33,626 nucleotides of DNA from Streptomyces himalayensis subsp. himalayensis (lineage in GTDB: Bacteria; Actinomycetota; Actinomycetes; Streptomycetales; Streptomycetaceae): positions 1 to 33,626 of the forward strand of contig NZ_JACEHE010000056.1 of assembly GCF_013778455.1 (NCBI RefSeq), written 5' to 3'. This document shows, in pieces, positions 16,482 through 23,871 of the stretch. The notes below the pieces were generated by a model, which saw nothing but the letters and a program-made list of their open reading frames with translations, was not told where the DNA came from and made no database searches. How positions within the stretch are numbered: position 1 is the first letter of the stretch; each line of letters opens with the position of its first letter. The position numbers were made by a program, and so were the translations under genes.

Positions 16482-17699
16482 TCAGGACACCGTCGCCCGG
16501 AAGCGGGCGCCCGCTTCCGTCTCCAGCCAAGCCAAGGCGAGGACCAGCCGGGCGGCGTCGTTCGGTCTGGACAGCTTCAGCCCGGTCGCCTCTTCCGCGG
16601 CCTGCAGGCGATTGCCCACCGTGTTCCTGTGGCGGTAGGTGCGTGCGGCCACCTCAGCGACCGAGCCCAGGTCGAGGTACCAGCGCAGGGTCTCGACGAC
16701 GCTGTCGCTGTCGCGCAGCTCGAGGAGTGGGCGCAGCACGCCAGTGGCCATCGCACCGGTGAGCTCCTCCTGCGCCGACATGATCGCCCCGACCCAGTGG
16801 CCCTCCACGTGCCGCACTCCGGGCTGCGCGGAGCTGCGGATCGCGGCACGTGCGAACCGGATGCCCCGCGCCGTCAGCGCCAGCCCGGGGACTTCCGCGA
16901 CGCCGCAGCGCCACGGGGCGAACGGCCGGAGCATGGCAAGCAGGGCCTCTTCATCGCACCGTCCGTGACCGATGATGCCGAGGAGCTCGTCACCCATCCA
17001 TCCGAAGTGACGCAGCAGGCCGCCCCGGCGCAGCGCATCGTCGACCTGGGACAGAGCCGGGTCCCCGGTAGGAACGGATTCGACCACGACCACGGTCAGG
17101 GCGACGTGCTCGGAGAAGCCCAGCAACGTCGAGGCCTCGGCGACCGTGGAGGGATCCTGCTCCCCTTCCAGGACGAGGCGACTGAAGGCGCGGTTGCGCA
17201 CCTCCGTACGACGGCTCGCCAGGTCGCGCTCGGTGCGGCGGTAGGCGTCGACGACCTCGACGCTGTTGGCGTCCGTCACCTCCCAGACGCGGATCAACCC
17301 GTCGAGGAAGTCGGGATCGGCGCTGATGCCACGTGCTCGCCCCTCCGCGAGCACGGCCTCCCACAGGGTCCTGAGGTCCAGCTGGAAGGAGTGCATCAGG
17401 GCGGTCAGGGGAAATGCCTGCTCCGCTCGCTCGCGCCCCACGTCCTCGGTGGCGCGGGAGACCGTCCGGGGCACGGGACCGCCGGCCAGCCGGGTCAGGG
17501 CGAGTTCGAGGGTTCGTCGCATCCCCTCCCGTTTCTGGACCGGGTCCCAGTCCCCCGACGCGTAGGCGGCCTCCTCGGCTTCCAGCTGTTCGAGAGCACG
17601 AGAGGTCAGTTCGTCGAGTCGTTCCTCGAGGAGGCGGCGCGCGATCGCCTGCACGGCGTCGTGGCGGGTCCCACCCTGACGGCGTCCCGGGCCGCTCAC
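16482..17699 (-). CDS. PucR/CdaR-family transcriptional regulator
   Basis: A 405-residue regulator. The C-terminal PucR-type HTH (about residues 340-397) is clear: TLRWYLDLGSVAEVAARTYRHRNTVGNRLQAAEE. The middle has a GGDEF-like/CdaR-type region, and the N-terminal half is helical (about residues 10-160, RsbRD-like in character). The start is GTG 17699 (MSGPGRRQGG). The gene lies between two inverted promoter modules that face outward to the HAD gene and to the kinase/PLP-enzyme fusion, the layout of a local regulator serving two divergent target operons. PucR relatives often control purine, amino acid or polyamine use; the effector here could be the amino compound processed by the fusion enzyme. 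Confidence 0.9.
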   Translation of the reverse strand: MSGPGRRQGGTRHDAVQAIARRLLEERLDELTSRALEQLEAEEAAYASGDWDPVQKREGMRRTLELALTRLAGGPVPRTVSRATEDVGRERAEQAFPLTALMHSFQLDLRTLWEAVLAEGRARGISADPDFLDGLIRVWEVTDANSVEVVDAYRRTERDLASRRTEVRNRAFSRLVLEGEQDPSTVAEASTLLGFSEHVALTVVVVESVPTGDPALSQVDDALRRGGLLRHFGWMGDELLGIIGHGRCDEEALLAMLRPFAPWRCGVAEVPGLALTARGIRFARAAIRSSAQPGVRHVEGHWVGAIMSAQEELTGAMATGVLRPLLELRDSDSVVETLRWYLDLGSVAEVAARTYRHRNTVGNRLQAAEEATGLKLSRPNDAARLVLALAWLETEAGARFRATVS

Positions 17700-17782
17700 G
17701 AGGACCGCCTCTCGCGACGACAGCCGTCACCGGACGGATACGGGGCCGTCTCCGGGAAATGCCGCTGACATGCCGGTAGGGC

Positions 17783-17881
17783 TCCCTGACAGAAATTGTG
17801 CACAGGCACAAAATACGGGGTCGATGTCGCGGCCTCGCGTCCCTTGTTGCCGGATTCTCCGCGGTGTTTCACTGACGCATC
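17783..17881. repeat. Inverted promoter module, right copy
   Basis: Reverse-complement partner of 16152-16251. On the plus strand: -35 CTGACA (17786-17791), 17-bp spacer, -10 CAAAAT (17809-17814), and the operator palindrome at 17796-17811. The conserved leader goes on to 17881. It faces the solute-binding-protein remnant and the kinase/PLP-enzyme gene. Confidence 0.8.
17796..17811. promoter_or_regulatory. TTGTGC-N4-GCACAA operator, right
   Basis: Identical to the left operator. It sits in the spacer and touches the -10, so a bound protein would be expected to repress unless it recruits polymerase. Confidence 0.6.
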
Positions 17882-17957
17882 ACCTCGGGCTGGAGAGGGC
17901 TCGTGACATGACCACGCACTTGGAGCAGCTATGGCGCTTCCGTTAAGCACCTGACCC
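17829..17957 (+). CDS. Possible 42-codon leader ORF
   Basis: A short open frame starts at an ATG about 15 bp after the right -10 (GTCGATGTCG) and runs through the conserved leader (Cys-Cys at codons 9-10) before stopping near 17946. In the left module the ATG is ATC, so the start is not conserved, and the three differences within the shared part change residues. It is more likely non-coding. End coordinate approximate. Confidence 0.15.
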
Positions 17958-18019
17958 CCGTCCGTCACCTTGAGTAGGCGCTGCTGAGGGGCGCCGCGTC
18001 CCTCGGGTCAGTCTCAGCC

Positions 18020-18189
18020 TTCCGCTACGGGGCCCACCAGGAGGCGATGACCACGGCGGCCGAGCCAACCGGTTCGCCAGGCAGAGCGGGATCGAGATCA
18101 CCCAGGACTCCCGCAGAGACTACGCCGAGCTCAAGGCGAGGGTCGAGGACCAGAACGTCACCTGGGACGTCATGACCGCCGCCGCGTGA
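18020..18189 (+). pseudogene. Polyamine-type ABC solute-binding protein remnant
   Basis: Frame from 18070 to the stop at 18189 encodes RFARQSGIEITQDSRRDYA and then LKARVEDQNVTWDV, a pattern of PotD/PotF-type binding proteins (mature N-terminal region: GIKxxQDSPxDYAKLKAMVExGNVTWDVV). The preceding YGAHQEAMTTAA, in another frame, fits the segment just before it. The rest of the gene is gone. Its position right after the right promoter module suggests that a polyamine-like transporter once led this operon. Confidence 0.6.
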
Positions 18190-18204
18190 GCTGATGACCG
18201 GTGA

Positions 18205-18350
18205 CGATGAGCGCTCCCCTGTCGGCCGTCGACGTGGTCGAGATCTGCGCAGCCCGTGAAGCGATCGAGACGCAGCCGCGGCAGCCCTGCCCGCCTCCTC
18301 CCAGGAACCGCATCGATCGGACCGTCCGGGCGCTGACTGACAGCGTCGGG
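18205..18350 (+). pseudogene. Possible GntR/FCD regulator fragment
   Basis: A short stretch (LSAVDVVEICAAREAIETQ) resembles the start of the FCD effector domain of GntR-family regulators. Nothing else of such a gene remains. Weak evidence. Confidence 0.25.
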
Positions 18351-18457
18351 CAAAGGTCCGACACGGGTGGCGGCGGGGACTGGCCACGACCTGAGCGTCG
18401 TGACGCAGGCCCCCGGTGAGTGATGAGCGACCTGACGACGAGAGAGAGAACGCACCG

Positions 18458-21400
18458 ATGACCTCAGCGACCACCACCGGCCAGGACGGAACGACCATCC
18501 CCGGTCACACCGGCCAACTGCCGGGCTCGCTCCTCGATCACGTGCTGCGGCAGTCCTTCGGACTCGAGGGATATGTCCAGCACCCACTGGGAGGGGAGGT
18601 CGACCAGAACGTCCGGATCACCGGCGATGACGGCATGCGCTACTTCGTACGGGTCACCCGCGCGGAGCCGGACTCAGCCGACGTCCTCTGGCAGAACTCG
18701 CTCCTCCAGCATCTGGCCTCCACCGTTCCCGACCTTCCGGTGCCACGACTGGTCCCGACGCGCGAGGGGAAGTGCCTTGCCGCCGTCGTCCACGAGGGCC
18801 GAACGCACGTGGTCCGCGTGATGAGCTGGATTGAGGGCCGGGTCCTGGCGGATCTCGACGACCACCCCGCGGCGCTTCTGCGTCAGCTGGGAGAAGCCGC
18901 TGGGCGGCTGAGCCTCGGACTCTCCAGCATGGAGCCACCGGTGGGCTTGGAACCGCACGACTGGGACATGTGCCGGGCCGCTGAGGTCGTCGAGGCGTCG
19001 CTGCACGCTGTACAGGACGCGGACCGGCGGGAGTCGGTGCGCACGATCATGGGCTGGTACGACGATCTCCTGCCGGCATGGGACCGACTGCCGCGGAGCG
19101 TCGTACACCAGGATCTCAATGACGCCAACGTTCTGGCCGACGCTGACGAGGACGGGGTGCTGCGGATCTCGGGCATCGTCGACCTGGGCGACTCGCTCTA
19201 CAGTGTGCGCGCGGCGGAGGTGGCGATTGCGGCGGGCTACGCCATGGTCCGCAAGGCCGACCCGCTCGCTGCGGCGGCCGAAGTCGTGGCCGGCTTCCAC
19301 TCGGTGCTCCCCCTCACGGCTGAGGAACTGGCGGCTGTCTATCCGTTGGCGGCCGCCCGGCTGTGCATGAACGCCGTGACGTGGACGCGCCGGGTCGCCG
19401 AGAGCGGCACGCCGTACGGGCGGACCCGCGTGCAACACACCTGGCCGGCGATCGCGCAGGTGGCCGAGGTCTGCCCCGACGTCGCCGAGGCGACGTTCCG
19501 GGTCGCGTGTGGACTCCCCCGGTCGCCGGAGCAGCGGGGTTTGGAAGAGGTCTTGGCAGAGGCGGCCCGAGACGGTGCCCCGCACACACCGGCCCCGCAG
19601 CTGCTCGACCTGCGACCGGCAAGTGATCTCTACGACGAAGTCGACTGGCACGAAGCGAGGGCGGTGCGCGCGAGCATCGACGACGTCCTCGACGGACGGC
19701 GGCGGCGGGGCTACGTGCCCCACCTCAGCGCATCGCTGCTCCTGGGGGGCCGGCGCCGCCCAGGGGCCGACGAGCCCGCGACGGTTCAGGTCGGCGGCTT
19801 GCTGATCGTGGCAGACGCCGAGGAGGTTGCCAGCCCGCTGTCCGGCGTCGTCGAGGCCCGCGGTGGCGCCGGTATGCCGTTGGTGCTGCGACATGCGGTC
19901 GAGGGGCTGGAGTTCTGGACGTGCTGGTGGGGACTCGACGACTCGCCGCCTGTTGCGGAGAGAGTCCCGGCCGGGGCGCCGTTGGGACGCGCCGGCGCGA
20001 GCGATGAGGCGGACCCGCTCGGGCCCTGCGTCCAGGTGCAGGTCCACCGCACCGCACGGATGGCCACGTGGCCGCCGCCTCGTGCCGTGCCGCCCTCCGC
20101 ACGGCAGGTGTGGAGCCACCTGTCACCCGACCCCGCCCGGCTCTTCGGGTTCACCGAGTCCCCCGCCGCGGTCCCCACCATCGACGAGGTCGTCTCAGTG
20201 CGCCGTCGCCACATCGCTCGCTCCCAGCGCAACTACTACCGCAACCCGATGAACCTTGTGCGTGGGCGGGACGTGTGGTTCCACGACGAGGACGGCCTGG
20301 CCTATCTGGACTCGCTGAACAACGTCACCCACGTCGGCCATGCCGAGCCACGGGTGACGGCCGCCGCCACCCGACAGCTGCGCAAGCTCAACACCAACAG
20401 CCGTTTTGTCTACCCGCAGATCGCCAGTTACGTGCAGAAGCTGGTAGCCACGCTGCCCGACCCGCTCGAGGTCGTCTTCCTCGTGTGCACGGGCAGCGAG
20501 GCGAACGACCTGGCGCTGCGGATCGCCCACCAGGTGACAGGTCGTCAGCACATCGTCAACATCGACGGCGCGTACCACGGGAACACCGGCGTGGTGACCG
20601 GGATCAGCCCGAACCGTTACAAGGGCCCCGGCGGCGCCGGTGCACCCGCGACCACCCACGAGGTCGTCATCCCGGACCGCTACCGCAGCACCTACGGGTA
20701 CGACGACGCGGACGCCGGAGCCAAGTACGCGCGCGACGCCGCGGCTGTCATCGAGCGGATCAGAGCCGACGGCCGACCCCCAGCCGCCTTCATCGCCGAG
20801 TCCCTGATGGGATCGGGTGGGAACATCGTGTTCCCCGACGGCTACCTCGATGGCGTGTTCACTGCTGCCAGGCGGGCGGGCGCCCTGTGCATCTCCGACG
20901 AGGTCCAGGTCGGCGTCGGACGACTCGGGCCCTGGTGGGGTTTCGAGCTCCAGGGGGTGGTCCCGGACATCGTCACGATGGGCAAGCCGCTCGGGAACGG
21001 GCATCCCCTCGCGGCGGTGGTCACGACTCGGGAGATCGCCGACGCGTTCGACACGGGCATGAAGTACTTCAACACCTTCGGCGGCAACCCGGTCTCCTGT
21101 GCGATCGGCGAGGCCGTGCTCGACATCGTCGAGCAGGATGGGCTGAGGGAGAACGCCGTGAGCGTGGGCGGGTACTTCGCCCAGTCGCTGCGCGAGCTCC
21201 AGCAGCGCCAACCGCTCATCGGTGACGTGCGGGCAGAAGGGCTCTACCTCGGCGTCGAACTGGTCCGCAACCGCACCACCAAAATGCCGGCCACTGAGCA
21301 GGCCTTCATGGTCACCGAGCTCATGAAGGAGCGAGGTGTCATCGTCTTCCCCAATGGTGTGAACGACAACGTACTGAAGATCAAACCACCCATGACTTTC

Positions 21401-21484
21401 CGCCGCGAGCACGTCGATCTCTACGTCGACGCGCTGGACGAGGTCCTGTCCCTGCCCGAGCTGCGCTCGGCCGTTCAGTCCTGA
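18458..21484 (+). CDS. APH kinase / M23-like / class III PLP-enzyme fusion
   Basis: A 1008-residue three-part cytoplasmic protein. Residues about 20-350: APH-fold kinase with GGEVDQN in the N-lobe, catalytic HQDLNDAN (217-224) and metal loop VDLGD (241-245). Residues about 420-540: lipoyl/M23-like domain without the zinc ligands HxxxD and HxH. Residues about 570-1000: class III aminotransferase fold with SGSEAND-like TGSEANDLAL (679-688), Asp814 and PLP Lys843 (VTMGKPLGNG). Related human proteins are hydroxylysine kinase and the phospho-lyases ETNPPL and PHYKPL, so the likely chemistry is phosphorylation of an amino alcohol or hydroxyamino acid, then loss of phosphate and ammonia to give an aldehyde. 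ATG 18458 has AGAGAGAG upstream; a GTG at 18416 lacks a site. Substrate not determined. Confidence 0.88.
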   Translation: MTSATTTGQDGTTIPGHTGQLPGSLLDHVLRQSFGLEGYVQHPLGGEVDQNVRITGDDGMRYFVRVTRAEPDSADVLWQNSLLQHLASTVPDLPVPRLVPTREGKCLAAVVHEGRTHVVRVMSWIEGRVLADLDDHPAALLRQLGEAAGRLSLGLSSMEPPVGLEPHDWDMCRAAEVVEASLHAVQDADRRESVRTIMGWYDDLLPAWDRLPRSVVHQDLNDANVLADADEDGVLRISGIVDLGDSLYSVRAAEVAIAAGYAMVRKADPLAAAAEVVAGFHSVLPLTAEELAAVYPLAAARLCMNAVTWTRRVAESGTPYGRTRVQHTWPAIAQVAEVCPDVAEATFRVACGLPRSPEQRGLEEVLAEAARDGAPHTPAPQLLDLRPASDLYDEVDWHEARAVRASIDDVLDGRRRRGYVPHLSASLLLGGRRRPGADEPATVQVGGLLIVADAEEVASPLSGVVEARGGAGMPLVLRHAVEGLEFWTCWWGLDDSPPVAERVPAGAPLGRAGASDEADPLGPCVQVQVHRTARMATWPPPRAVPPSARQVWSHLSPDPARLFGFTESPAAVPTIDEVVSVRRRHIARSQRNYYRNPMNLVRGRDVWFHDEDGLAYLDSLNNVTHVGHAEPRVTAAATRQLRKLNTNSRFVYPQIASYVQKLVATLPDPLEVVFLVCTGSEANDLALRIAHQVTGRQHIVNIDGAYHGNTGVVTGISPNRYKGPGGAGAPATTHEVVIPDRYRSTYGYDDADAGAKYARDAAAVIERIRADGRPPAAFIAESLMGSGGNIVFPDGYLDGVFTAARRAGALCISDEVQVGVGRLGPWWGFELQGVVPDIVTMGKPLGNGHPLAAVVTTREIADAFDTGMKYFNTFGGNPVSCAIGEAVLDIVEQDGLRENAVSVGGYFAQSLRELQQRQPLIGDVRAEGLYLGVELVRNRTTKMPATEQAFMVTELMKERGVIVFPNGVNDNVLKIKPPMTFRREHVDLYVDALDEVLSLPELRSAVQS

Positions 21485-21494
21485 GACGGGCAAC

Positions 21495-21515
21495 CGTCCA
21501 CTGAGGCAATGGACG
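21495..21515 (+). terminator. Short hairpin after the fusion gene
   Basis: CGTCCA (21495-21500) pairs with TGGACG (21510-21515) 10 bp after the stop. A 6-bp stem with a 9-base loop and no U-tract; a weak terminator at best. Confidence 0.35.
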
Positions 21516-21685
21516 AGAGTGGCCCGAGAAAACGCGAGAAGTGCTTCTGACCTGCAATGCCGGTGATTTAGCGCATAGCTGCATGTAGAGCGTGTGCTGG
21601 TGACTGATTCGAGTGACGAAGATCCGGGGTTGCATGGGCTGGTTCGCCTCCATCTGATGATGCGGCAGATGATCTCGGGACACGG

Positions 21686-21750
21686 CAACGGGGCTCCCAG
21701 TGGGACAGGAGATCGACCAAGATCCGACTGTCTGCGAGGGAGCCCCGTTG
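21686..21750. repeat. 13-bp perfect inverted repeat
   Basis: CAACGGGGCTCCC (21686-21698) and its exact complement (21738-21750) flank 39 bp. It lies at the edge of an IS4-type remnant, so it may be two opposed IS ends left after deletion, or a strong hairpin. Confidence 0.65.
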
Positions 21751-22080
21751 GGCGCTCAGTCTGTCATCGCTGCTGGCCCACTTGCCACGACAATGGCCCG
21801 CCCGGCATCGGCGCGAAGTCCCCGGGCGAGGCTGGAGCCGCAGTTCGGCCAGCGGATCCGGCTCGGCGTACTCACTGAGGAGATCACCCCCGAAGTAGTC
21901 GACGAGGACTGGAGTTGACCGGAAGAGCCGAGCGCCGCCGCAGGCTCCTGCCGGCCCGCGCGATGGTCTACTTCGTCCTAGCTCCGTGCCTGTTCAGCAG
22001 CTCAGGACAGCGCCGGGCTGCCGGGATACCGGACGGTCCTGCGGCCCCTGACCGAGAAACTGCGGCACCTGCCGGAACGA
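21748..22080 (+). pseudogene. IS4-family transposase N-terminal remnant
   Basis: Two frames carry typical N-terminal IS4 pieces: QRIRLGVLTEEITPEVVDE (first frame), then TGRAERRRRLLPARAMVYFV and LAPCLFSSS (second frame), followed by a degenerate GYRTVLRPLTEKLRHLPE. The catalytic domain is absent. Frameshifts near 21915 and 22010 show decay. Confidence 0.75.
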
Positions 22081-22212
22081 GCCATGGTGGCGACCCTGGA
22101 AGGCTGCTCATGCTCCTGCGTCCGTGCGCCATGCCTTCGCCGACCGACGACGCCCCGTGAGTGCCCTCGATCGTGTGCGGACCACGAACGGCCACACGTT
22201 GTGTACGGATGC

Positions 22213-22241
22213 GGGGCCCGGCAAAACGGCCGCCGGGCCCC
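22213..22241 (-). terminator. Terminator hairpin of the GH10 gene
   Basis: GGGGCCCGGC (22213-22222) pairs with GCCGGGCCCC (22232-22241), a 10-bp perfect GC stem with a 9-base loop, starting 9 bp past the xylanase stop codon on the minus strand. Confidence 0.75.
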
Positions 22242-22249
22242 GGCCGGTT

Positions 22250-22840
22250 TCAGCTTGCTGCGCTGTTCAGTGCGGCGAGGACCGCGCCGTATGCCTCCTT
22301 CTTCTGGTAGCTCCCGTTGAAGAGCAGGGGGGTGTCCTGGGCGAGCCAGGAGTACTTGTCGGTGACGCCCCATACGGTGATGCCGTTGCACCGGGCGACG
22401 GCCAGGCACGCCTGGGTGACCTGCCGGTAGACGTTGGCCTGTGCCGTGCCGGAGCCGGCGACGTCGAGTTCGGTGATCTGTACGTGCACGCCGAGGTCGG
22501 CGAAGCGCTGGAGGTTCTGCCGGTAGGTGCTGAGGTTGGAGTTGGAGGCCAGGTGGCTCTGGAAGCCGGCGCAGTCGATCGGGACGCCCCGGGCGCGGAA
22601 GTCCTGGACCATCCGGTAGATGGCATCGCTCTTGGCGTTGATGCCGTCGGTGCCGTAGTCGTTGTAGCAGAGCTTGGCCTTGGGGTCGGCTGCCTTCGCG
22701 GTGCGGAAGGCGTCCTCGATCCAGCCGTTGCCGAGCTGCCGCTGGAGGTTGGACTGGCGTCGGCTGCCGTCCCATTCGAACGCCTCGTTGACCACGTCCC
22801 AGGAGTCGATCTTGCCCTCGTAGTGGCCGGCGACTTTGGT
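22250..22840 (-). pseudogene. GH10 endo-1,4-beta-xylanase, C-terminal part
   Basis: About 195 residues of a GH10 xylanase. Both catalytic glutamates are present: acid/base in WDVVNEAF (about 22780-22797) and nucleophile in ITELDV (about 22460-22477). The C-terminal GVTDKYSWL block and a normal ending (AALNSAAS) followed by a terminator show that the 3' end is intact, without a binding-domain tail. The signal peptide and the first ~150-180 residues are lost: upstream of 22840 the sequence becomes a LacI-family regulator in another frame. In Streptomyces xylanases are secreted and LacI-type regulators often sit next to them, so a deletion between neighbours is likely. Confidence 0.85.
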
Positions 22841-22903
22841 GGGCCGCCTGGTAGACACCGAGTGCCTGCATGTCGTTCGCGGTGACGATCGCGGTGGGCC
22901 GAT
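22841..22903 (-). pseudogene. LacI-family regulator fragment
   Basis: PTAIVTANDMQALGVYQAA is a typical segment of the LacI/periplasmic-binding effector domain. It is joined directly to the xylanase remnant in a different frame. Nothing more of the gene is recognisable upstream. Confidence 0.65.
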
Positions 22904-23735
22904 CAGGCCTGACTGCTCATCCCCGCTCCGGACGGACGCGCCGCATGCATGGTCATGTACGCCACCCACCCGATCGACACCGCCTGCGAGCCGTCATTCT
23001 GACACTCACGTCCGCACGTCATGGCCCGGAGGTACGCCTACGAGAACATCCGGCGCATGCAGACCATCAACGCCACCACAACGCGCCAAGTCGTCGTCAC
23101 CGGCGCGGGCATCACCAACTCCGAGTCCCTGGAGACCTATTCACGGGACTCGGCCCACGCCCTGCTCGCTACCAACCTCGTCACCCCGACGCTCCTCACC
23201 CGGGCAGCGCTGCCCGGTCCGGGCCACCCGGACACGCCCGATCGGCTACACCACAACAGGGGACTCGACCGGCGGACTCAACGGGCGGCGCACTGTCATC
23301 GTCGGTCTGCTGCGCGCTCCACTGCGCCTGGGGTGTTCGCAGCGGCGCCTTCCGCCGGGGTGCGACGGGTGTGCCCACCCGGCTGTTGACGACTGAGACC
23401 GATAGAGCGCGGCGGCTGACCCACCTCTCGTTCGCGCCGGGTGAATCTCGGCCGTTTCGGTGGAGCGTCAACCGTCCCGTCGCCGCGCGACTCTCGCTCT
23501 CCCTTTCGCATTCGCATCGCACCGCCGTACGGCCCGAGCTTGCACACTCACCGGTCACATTCCCACCACTCGTGTGGACTCGTGTCTGGAAAGAAAGAGT
23601 CATCTCCATCGCCCTCTCTTTGTGTATGCCATGTACACGTACAGTCCGGGCGCGGCTGTTCGAGGAGCTGAAGACTCAACTGTTCGTCTGCGAGGCCCTC
23701 GGCGGCCTCGTTCATCGGAGGGGAACGAACAGACG
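22904..23735. other. Degenerate stretch with possible SDR remnant
   Basis: No intact gene in about 830 bp. On the plus strand, 23080-23215 reads RQVVVTGAGI and, after a gap, HALLATNLVTPTLLTRAALP, which looks like pieces of a short-chain dehydrogenase with the middle deleted. The rest (23220-23700) has mixed codon use and nothing I recognise. Confidence 0.35.
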
Positions 23736-23864
23736 GTGACCACGAGAGCGTGGCGCACGCTGAGTGCGCTCGTGCTGGTGGCGGGGGGAATGAGCGTCGC
23801 GGGAGCGGGGACCGCCTCGGCCCAGACCACGAGTGACCGAAGCAGACCCACGCTTGCAAGGTAG
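23736..23864 (+). CDS. Small secreted peptide upstream of cholesterol oxidase
   Basis: A 42-codon frame starting at GTG 23736 with GGAGGGGA about 11 bases upstream. The product is almost entirely a Sec-type signal peptide (Arg near the start, hydrophobic LSALVLVAGGMSVAGAG, cleavage ASA|Q) with a 13-residue mature tail. Its TAG stop is 7 bp before the GTG of the oxidase gene, so the two are probably translationally coupled. It could be a real small exported peptide, a leader, or the stump of a larger secreted protein. Confidence 0.5.
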   Translation: MTTRAWRTLSALVLVAGGMSVAGAGTASAQTTSDRSRPTLAR

Positions 23865-23871
23865 GACAGCC

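Noticed and set aside
16152..17881. The inverted repeats as ends of a composite transposon
   Set aside because: No transposase between or beside them, no flanking target duplication visible, and both carry a well-formed promoter and operator facing target genes.
18416..18457. GTG 18416 as start of the fusion gene
   Set aside because: No ribosome site before it; ATG 18458 is preceded by AGAGAGAG at suitable distance. Kept as an alternative only.
18674..20119. Minus-strand open frame of 481 codons
   Set aside because: Antisense to the kinase part of the fusion gene, whose catalytic motifs are clear.
20195..21688. Minus-strand open frame of 497 codons
   Set aside because: Antisense to the PLP domain; no family features.
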